This document shows, piece after piece, positions 49,875 through 54,625 of a stretch of DNA of 54,625 nucleotides. The stretch lies in the NCBI GenBank assembly GCA_016789845.1, contig JAEUQA010000059.1, forward strand, positions 1 to 54,625. Reading direction: 5' to 3'. The position numbers and the translations under genes were made by a program. The notes under the pieces were generated by a model, which did not search any database, had not been told where the DNA came from, and was given only the letters and a program-made list of their open reading frames with translations. Within the stretch, counting starts at the first letter, position 1. Each line of letters starts with the position of its first letter. Source of the DNA: Chromatiales bacterium (GTDB lineage Bacteria > Pseudomonadota > Gammaproteobacteria > Steroidobacterales > GCA-2729495).

Positions 49875-50366
49875 ATGGATTACCTGGCTTTCGCACTGAT
49901 CACCGGGGTGGGGGCAACGGCGGTGATGGACCTGTGGGGCATCATCCGCCGGCCCCTGCTCGGGATCGCTCCCCCCGACTACGGCCTCGTAGGCCGCTGG
50001 ATCGGTCACATGCGGCGAGGCCGCTTCCGGCACGATTCCATCGCGGCGGCACCACCGGTCCGCGGCGAGCGCCTGATCGGCTGGACGGCCCACTACCTGA
50101 CCGGCATCGCCTTCGCAGCCCTGCTGCTCGCGACGTGGGGTCTCGCCTGGATCCAGCGCCCGACGATCGGTCCGGCGCTGGTGGTGGGCCTGGCCACGGT
50201 GGCTGCCCCGTTCCTGCTGATGCAGCCGGGCATGGGCGCCGGCATCGCGGCCAGCCGCACGCCCCGCCCCGGCGCAGCCCGGGCGCAGAGCCTCATCACC
50301 CACGCGGTCTTCGGGCTGGGCCTCTACGCCGCGGGCTGGGCTGCCAGCCACTGGTGCTCGCCTTGA
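49875..50366 (+). CDS. DUF2938 family membrane protein
   Basis: A 163-residue inner-membrane protein with about four helices. MDYLAFALITGVGATAVMDLWGIIRRPL and DYGLVGRWIGHMRRGRFRHDSI are DUF2938 signatures. ATG 49875 has GGAGAT as ribosome site; an ATG at 49863 is an alternative. It is the first gene behind the MerR-type promoter and is followed by a DUF2798 gene. Function unknown; MerR context suggests stress or toxic-compound response. Confidence 0.8.
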   Translation: MDYLAFALITGVGATAVMDLWGIIRRPLLGIAPPDYGLVGRWIGHMRRGRFRHDSIAAAPPVRGERLIGWTAHYLTGIAFAALLLATWGLAWIQRPTIGPALVVGLATVAAPFLLMQPGMGAGIAASRTPRPGAARAQSLITHAVFGLGLYAAGWAASHWCSP

Positions 50367-50422
50367 AGGCGGACAACTGCAACAGCAATCCTTCCCATAT
50401 GAAACAGTCACAGGAGAATGAA

Positions 50423-50647
50423 ATGCGCATTCCGTCTCGCTACGCCCCGCTGCTCTTCAGCGCCCTGCTGTCGGCCATCATGGTCGGCGTCGTCTCTGCC
50501 TTCGTTCTCGTGACCACCCAGGGCATCCACCCGGGGCTTCCCGCCCAATGGGTGAGGAGCTGCATGACGACCTGGCCCGTTGCCTTTCCGACGGTGGCAG
50601 TTGTCGCGCCGCTCGTTCGGAAGATGGTTGGGCGCCTGACGGCGTGA
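50423..50647 (+). CDS. DUF2798 family membrane protein
   Basis: A 74-residue protein with two membrane helices (LLFSALLSAIMVGVVSAFVLV and WPVAFPTVAVVAPLV), typical of DUF2798. AGGAG precedes ATG 50423 by 7 bases; an ATG eight codons upstream lacks this. It is 56 bp downstream of the DUF2938 gene and probably in the same MerR-controlled operon. Confidence 0.8.
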   Translation: MRIPSRYAPLLFSALLSAIMVGVVSAFVLVTTQGIHPGLPAQWVRSCMTTWPVAFPTVAVVAPLVRKMVGRLTA

Positions 50648-50676
50648 CGGCTCAGCGGGCCGGTTGTTGAGAGGGG

Positions 50677-51087
50677 TCAGGGGAGGAAGTCCCCGAGCGC
50701 GGACCCCGAAATCAGGTTGTCGATCTCACCGAAATGCCTGTCGCGGGTCAGCACCGCGTAGCCGTGCTGCAGGGCTGTCGCGGCGATCCACAGGTCGTTC
50801 GTCGGCACCGGGCGACCCTTGCGCCGGAGCAGGGCGAAGGCCGACGCGTAGTGCTCCGCGGTCTCCGCGTTGATCTCGAGCAGTTCGACGCGCGGCGACT
50901 GGAGGAATTCGGCAAGCTCGCGCCGGTTGCGGGCGACCTCGCTGCCACAGGCGAAGCCTGCGAGGAGTTCCCCCATGACCGTGGGACACAACGCGATGCC
51001 CGGCGCGCGGCGCAGGACGGCGACCGACTCCGGTTCGCCACGCTTGAAGGCGACGTAGGCGCTCGTGTCCAGGACGATGCGCTTCAC
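50677..51087 (-). CDS. vapC: VapC-type PIN-domain toxin
   Basis: A 136-residue PIN-domain RNase with the acidic site Asp7 (LDTSAY), Glu40 (GELLAG), Asp98 (TNDLW) and Asp116 (TRDRHF). It cuts RNA, often tRNA or rRNA, when freed from antitoxin. I start at GTG 51087, which overlaps the antitoxin stop as GTGA; a GTG two codons upstream is possible. All catalytic residues are intact, so it looks active. Confidence 0.9.
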   Translation of the reverse strand: MKRIVLDTSAYVAFKRGEPESVAVLRRAPGIALCPTVMGELLAGFACGSEVARNRRELAEFLQSPRVELLEINAETAEHYASAFALLRRKGRPVPTNDLWIAATALQHGYAVLTRDRHFGEIDNLISGSALGDFLP

Positions 51088-51338
51088 CGCCACAGATCCT
51101 CGTCCACCTGGCCGAAGGTGGCCGTGGCCCGCTCGAACTCGCGGGCATCCGCCGCCGTCCAGGTACCCGCGAGCTTGTCGAGGTCCGGGTGCTCGGCAGG
51201 AACGGGAGGTTTGCCCCCTGGCGTCCCGTTGAGCAGGTCGGCGATGAGGCGGTTCAGGCTCACGCCGCGGCGGCTGGCCGCCTGCTTGAGCCGGCGAAGG
51301 GCCTGCTCGTCCACGCCCCGCACGCTGATGTTGGCCAT
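51084..51338 (-). CDS. vapB: VapB/FitA-type ribbon-helix-helix antitoxin
   Basis: An 84-residue antitoxin: N-terminal ribbon-helix-helix (ANISVRGVDEQALRRLKQAASRRGVSLNRLI) binds DNA, and the C-terminal tail ending FGQVDEDLWR should wrap the toxin. ATG 51338 has AAGGGTG upstream; the frame extends 23 codons further without a ribosome site and through the likely operator. It is coupled to vapC by a 4-base overlap. Confidence 0.85.
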   Translation of the reverse strand: MANISVRGVDEQALRRLKQAASRRGVSLNRLIADLLNGTPGGKPPVPAEHPDLDKLAGTWTAADAREFERATATFGQVDEDLWR

Positions 51339-51359
51339 GCCATCACCCTTGATTGCATC

Positions 51360-51379
51360 TGATGGCATAAATGGTATCA
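51360..51379. promoter_or_regulatory. Candidate VapB operator palindrome
   Basis: TGATGGCAT-AA-ATGGTATCA is an imperfect 9-bp inverted repeat 21 bp upstream of vapB, in an AT-rich patch. Autoregulation by the antitoxin is the usual pattern for this family; the site is inferred. Confidence 0.4.
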
Positions 51380-51526
51380 CCGCTCCTGGACGGGGAATTG
51401 CCCGCATCCGCCGGACTGTGAGCCGCCTCGCACCGGCAGGACAGCGGCATTTCGGGCGTGTTTGGCTGGAAAATCGGCCCGGGCGCAGCGATTGAGGCGG
51501 GGACCCGGGCAGTGGATGATTCCGCC

Positions 51527-52207
51527 ATGTCCCGTCTCGGCCAGTTCCTCGAGTTCAGCGTCCCGGCGCCGGACCTGGGGGCGTCGCTCGATTTCTACCT
51601 GCGGCTGGGCTTCACGGAGGTGCGGGTGAACGACATCCGGCCCCGGGGTTACGCGGCGGTCACTGATGGCCAGATCGTCATCGGCCTGCACGCCGCCGGG
51701 CTGGACGAGCCGGCGCTTACCTTCGTCCGGCCCGACCTGGCGCGGCATGCCCGCGCGCTGCTGGACGCCGGCGAGGAACTCCACGTCATGCGCCTCGACG
51801 ACGACCAGTTCAACGAGGTCGGCCTGCGCACGCCGGATGGTCACCTGCTCATGCTGCTGGAGGCACCGACCTTCTCGGTTTCGGACGACGAACTGCCACC
51901 GCCGTTGATCGGTCGTTGCACGGAACTCGCCCTGGGCTCCTCAGTTCTGGCCGACACCCGGGACTTCTTCGAACTGGCCGGCTTTCTCGGCACGGAGGGA
52001 GAGGACGAGGACTCCGTTCTGCTGACGGCACCGGGACTGTCCCTGGCGCTCAGGTCGGCGGCCCGGCAGGCGGGCGTCACGCTGCGCTTCGAGCCGTCGG
52101 GCGTGTGGCGCGAGACACTGGAAACCCGGGGAATCGCGGGGCGCCCGTCGGGCCAGGACTACGTGCTGGTGGCGCCGGAAGGCACCCGCCTGCTGCTGGT
52201 TGGGTAG
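51527..52207 (+). CDS. VOC superfamily (glyoxalase/bleomycin-resistance-like) protein
   Basis: A 226-residue protein with two VOC modules: residues 1-115 (LGQFLEFSVPAPDLGASLDFYLRLGF, TPDGHLLMLLEAP) and 125-226 (CTELALGSSVLADTRDFFELAGFLG, PEGTRLLLVG). Such folds bind metals or small ligands; the enzyme activity cannot be read. ATG 51527 begins the domain; in-frame codons upstream are not family-like. It is convergent with the SMP-30-like gene across a long palindrome. Confidence 0.75.
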   Translation: MSRLGQFLEFSVPAPDLGASLDFYLRLGFTEVRVNDIRPRGYAAVTDGQIVIGLHAAGLDEPALTFVRPDLARHARALLDAGEELHVMRLDDDQFNEVGLRTPDGHLLMLLEAPTFSVSDDELPPPLIGRCTELALGSSVLADTRDFFELAGFLGTEGEDEDSVLLTAPGLSLALRSAARQAGVTLRFEPSGVWRETLETRGIAGRPSGQDYVLVAPEGTRLLLVG

Positions 52208-52214
52208 GAAAGGA

Positions 52215-52314
52215 AAGGTACCGGACACTTAGTTGTTCGTTTGCTTAGTTGTTGGCCTGTCGGCACCGGAGGGCCAATAACTAAGCAAACGAACAACTAA
52301 GTGTCCGGTACCTT
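52215..52314. repeat. Long palindrome, 43-bp arms
   Basis: Bases 52215-52257 and 52272-52314 are reverse complements with one mismatch around a 14-base loop. The arm begins AAGGTACCGGACACTTAGTT and contains a doubled CTTAGTTGTT. It fills the gap between two convergent genes (7 bp after one stop, 1 bp before the other). A strong bidirectional hairpin is expected. Confidence 0.9.
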
Positions 52315-52315
52315 C

Positions 52316-53305
52316 TTACGGGAGGTATACGGCGATACCCGCCATGCACTTCTCCGCCACGACGGTCCGCGCCACGACATCGCCAGTCTGCAGGTCCAGC
52401 TTGATCACTTCGCCGCTGAACCAGTTGCCCACGTAGGCGTGGGTGCCGGAACGCGCGTCGATGATGGACCAGCCGAAGCCGGGCAGCCGGAAGGTGCGCA
52501 GCCACACGCCGTCCATGGTCATCGCGTCGACCCGGTTGCCCATGCACACCATCAGCGTGCCGTCGGGCGTGAGGGACAGGTCGAAGTGCATCATCGTCCG
52601 GTCGCCGTCGTTGCCCCGGCGCAGGTCCTGGAGCTGGCGGTGGTTCCTCAGGTCGAACTGCATCAGGCGGGGGCCGGTCTCCGAGACATAGAAGATCTTC
52701 GTCTGGTCCGGCGACAGCACCGAGTGAGTAACGCCCATGCTGCCGCTCATGCCACCGTGGACCTCCGGCTCGAAGATCTCCACCAGCTCGCCGTCGGTGG
52801 TGTAGCGCCACAGGTCCCCGTCGCCCAGGTGGGTGCGGTGGCCGGGCAGCGGGCGGTGGCGTGTCGTGAGGGGCAGTGGCTGGCAGTCGCCGTCCAGGTT
52901 CTCGGTGAACAGCAGCGTGCCGTCGGCCATGAAGTGGACCTTGGAGAAGGCGCGCATGTCGAACTGCAGGTTCGCGAGCTGGTGGCCCGACGGGTCCACC
53001 CGCACCGTCGTCCAGGCCCAGGGGTCCTGGGCCCAGAGCGTGCCGTCGGGCGCGAAGGTCAGGCCATAGACCAGATGGGTCGTGCCCTCCACCCAGAGCA
53101 CGCCCTTCTCGTTCAGGTCGCCGTCGAACTGCAGGATCCGGCCGAGGCCCGCGTGGTCGTCCGTGGCGCTGTTCAGCAGCGTCGCGCCAACGAAAACGTC
53201 CCCGGGCGCAAAGGGCTTGAGGCTGGACGCGGGGCGCCCGGCCCCGCCCGGGGGGCGTGGCGTGGTGTCGATGGGCAGGTTGGGGTGGTGGGAGATGGAC
53301 GTCAT
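52316..53305 (-). CDS. SMP-30/gluconolactonase-like beta-propeller protein
   Basis: A 329-residue propeller without signal peptide. Blade-like repeats include [51 protein letters not shown] and [15 protein letters not shown], as in SMP-30/LRE or NHL-type lactonases. Metal ligands are not certain. It is divergent from glutaryl-CoA dehydrogenase, with a palindromic operator candidate between them. Confidence 0.7.
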   Translation of the reverse strand: MTSISHHPNLPIDTTPRPPGGAGRPASSLKPFAPGDVFVGATLLNSATDDHAGLGRILQFDGDLNEKGVLWVEGTTHLVYGLTFAPDGTLWAQDPWAWTTVRVDPSGHQLANLQFDMRAFSKVHFMADGTLLFTENLDGDCQPLPLTTRHRPLPGHRTHLGDGDLWRYTTDGELVEIFEPEVHGGMSGSMGVTHSVLSPDQTKIFYVSETGPRLMQFDLRNHRQLQDLRRGNDGDRTMMHFDLSLTPDGTLMVCMGNRVDAMTMDGVWLRTFRLPGFGWSIIDARSGTHAYVGNWFSGEVIKLDLQTGDVVARTVVAEKCMAGIAVYLP

Positions 53306-53325
53306 GGGCGAACCGTCAAACTAAC

Positions 53326-53338
53326 GGATACAGTGTCC
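53326..53338. promoter_or_regulatory. GGATACAGTGTCC near-palindrome, candidate operator
   Basis: A 13-bp imperfect palindrome in the 74-bp gap between the divergent SMP-30-like and gcdH genes. On the minus strand TATGAT (53345-53340) just beside it could be a -10 box. Repressor identity is unknown. Confidence 0.35.
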
Positions 53339-53379
53339 ATCATAACGGGGCCAATGATCGGCCTGGCATGGGAAATTCG

Positions 53380-54552
53380 ATGACCAACCCCCGCTTCGAC
53401 TGGCACGACCCGCTGGCGCTGGACGACGAGCTGACGTCGGACGAGCGCCTGGTCCGCGACGCCGCCCGGGACTATGCCCAGGGCCAGCTACAACCCCGGG
53501 TGATCGAGGCAAACCGCCAGGAGCGCTTCGACCCCGGGATACTGCGGGAGATGGGCGAAGTGGGCCTGCTGGGCGCCACCATCCAGGGCTACGGCTGCGC
53601 GGGCGTCTCGAGCGTGGCCTACGGGCTCATCGCCCGGGAGCTGGAGCGGGTGGACTCGGCCTACCGGTCCGCGATCAGCGTCCAGTCCTCCCTGGTGATG
53701 CACCCGATTCACGCCTACGGCACGGACGAGCAGAAGGACCGCTACCTGCCCCGGCTCGCGACCGGCGAGCTCATCGGCTGCTTCGGCCTGACCGAGCCCG
53801 AGGCCGGCTCCGACCCCGGGGCGATGCGCACCCGGGCCAGGACCGTCGTGGGCGGGTGGGCGCTGACCGGGACCAAGACCTGGATCAGCCATAGTCCCAT
53901 CGCGAACCTGTTTGTCGTCTGGGCCAAGGACGAGACCGACACGATCCGCGGCTTCGTCTTCGAGCGGGGCGGCCACGGCCTCGAGACGCCCGCGCTGAAG
54001 AACAAGATGTCGCTGCGTGCGTCCATCACGGGCCAGATCGTGATGCAGGACTTCTTCGTGCCCTCGGAGGCCTTGCTGCCCGGGGCGAGCGGCCTCAAGG
54101 GTCCCTTCGGCTGCCTGAACAACGCGCGCTACGGCATCGCCTGGGGTGTGCTCGGCGCCGCGGAATTCTGCTGGCACGCCGCCCGGGGCTACGCCCTGGA
54201 GCGGCACCAGTTCGGCAAGCCGCTGGCGGCGACCCAGCTCGTGCAGATGAAGCTGGCCGATATGCAGACGGAAATTGCGCTCGGCCTCTCCGGCTGCCTG
54301 CGCGCGGGCCGGCTCAAGGACGCGGGCCGCCTGCCCCACGAGGTCGTGAGCCTGCTCAAGCGGAACAACTGCGGCAAGGCGCTGGACATCGCCCGCGCCG
54401 CCCGGGACATCCACGGCGCCAACGGCATCTCGGACGAGTACCAGGTGATACGGCACCTGATGAACCTGGAAACCGTGAACACCTACGAAGGCACCCACGA
54501 CATCCACGGCCTGATCCTGGGCCGCGCGCAAACGGGGATTGCGGCTTTCTGA
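53380..54552 (+). CDS. gcdH: Glutaryl-CoA dehydrogenase
   Basis: Acyl-CoA dehydrogenase of 390 residues that oxidises and decarboxylates glutaryl-CoA to crotonyl-CoA in lysine, tryptophan and aromatic-acid breakdown. Diagnostic features: [20 protein letters not shown] (Arg for the substrate carboxylate), [38 protein letters not shown], and catalytic Glu370 in [20 protein letters not shown] 53380 fits the usual start; ATG 53368 is four codons upstream. A long palindrome follows the stop. Confidence 0.93.
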   Translation: MTNPRFDWHDPLALDDELTSDERLVRDAARDYAQGQLQPRVIEANRQERFDPGILREMGEVGLLGATIQGYGCAGVSSVAYGLIARELERVDSAYRSAISVQSSLVMHPIHAYGTDEQKDRYLPRLATGELIGCFGLTEPEAGSDPGAMRTRARTVVGGWALTGTKTWISHSPIANLFVVWAKDETDTIRGFVFERGGHGLETPALKNKMSLRASITGQIVMQDFFVPSEALLPGASGLKGPFGCLNNARYGIAWGVLGAAEFCWHAARGYALERHQFGKPLAATQLVQMKLADMQTEIALGLSGCLRAGRLKDAGRLPHEVVSLLKRNNCGKALDIARAARDIHGANGISDEYQVIRHLMNLETVNTYEGTHDIHGLILGRAQTGIAAF

Positions 54553-54556
54553 AGAG

Positions 54557-54625
54557 GCACCGGGTTTGGCATCTTGTCATTTGCGCGGCAACGCCGCGCA
54601 AATGACCAGATGCCAAACCCGGTGC
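54557..54625. repeat. Long palindrome, 33-bp arms, at the window end
   Basis: Bases 54557-54589 and 54593-54625 are reverse complements with one mismatch and a 3-base loop. The arm begins GCACCGGGTTTGGCATCTTG. It starts 4 bp after the gcdH stop and reaches the last base of the window, so it may extend further. A terminator role for gcdH is likely. Confidence 0.88.

Noticed and set aside
51458..51526. Longer N-terminus of the VOC protein
   Set aside because: The extra 23 residues are not family-like and have no ribosome site; the domain starts at 51527.

Overview
The window is about 54.6 kb of high-GC, gene-dense bacterial chromosome with strong G/C third-position bias. The gene set (PurE/PurK, FadI-like thiolase, PhaC/PhaR/phasin, cytochrome b561-YceI pair, RmuC, FtsX-like ABC exporter with an AttH-like partner) and Pseudomonas/Xanthomonas-style REP sequences (GTAGGAGCG... 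with a hairpin core) point to an environmental gammaproteobacterium. I cannot name the genus. I saw no rRNA, tRNA, CRISPR array, phage or intact insertion sequence.

Layout. 0-5 kb: purE-purK, two small conserved-domain genes, a thiolase, a Crp/Fnr regulator. 5-11 kb: Na+/alanine symporter, LhgO-like FAD oxidase, polyhydroxyalkanoate cluster (phaC, phaR, phasin). 11-21 kb: AEC transporter, cytochrome b561-YceI, dienelactone hydrolase, a UbiD decarboxylase with a Tat signal, SIMPL and FAH proteins, succinate-semialdehyde dehydrogenase, MATE exporter. 21-31 kb: J-domain/zinc-ribbon/PilZ protein, secreted proteins, and a 2049-residue SpvB/FG-GAP/RHS protein followed by a small lipoprotein. 31-37 kb: rmuC, then an ABC ATPase-permease-AttH operon. 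37-48 kb: exported proteins (VPxPA-CTERM protein, FG-GAP protein, PD40 lipoprotein, amidohydrolase, M1 peptidase, RCC1-repeat protein with dockerin-like end). 48-54.6 kb: APC permease, MerR regulator with divergent DUF2938-DUF2798, VapBC, VOC protein, SMP-30-like protein, glutaryl-CoA dehydrogenase.

Physiology suggested: carbon storage as polyhydroxyalkanoate, acyl-CoA and aromatic-acid breakdown (thiolase, dienelactone hydrolase, UbiD, FAH, SSADH, GcdH), and heavy investment in secreted or surface proteins.

The most unusual content is non-coding. Short REP sequences and four long near-perfect palindromes (arms 20-60 bp) lie at gene ends and have become part of genes: they supply stop codons (symporter, LhgO, SSADH), a start codon (LhgO), apparently most of the YceI signal peptide, and an in-frame piece of the AttH protein. 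A second candidate novelty is a leader stem-loop with an A-rich ACAAGAACA loop placed before at least three genes for exported or membrane proteins. Neither a RAYT transposase, which normally moves REPs, nor an exosortase or rhombosortase is in the window.
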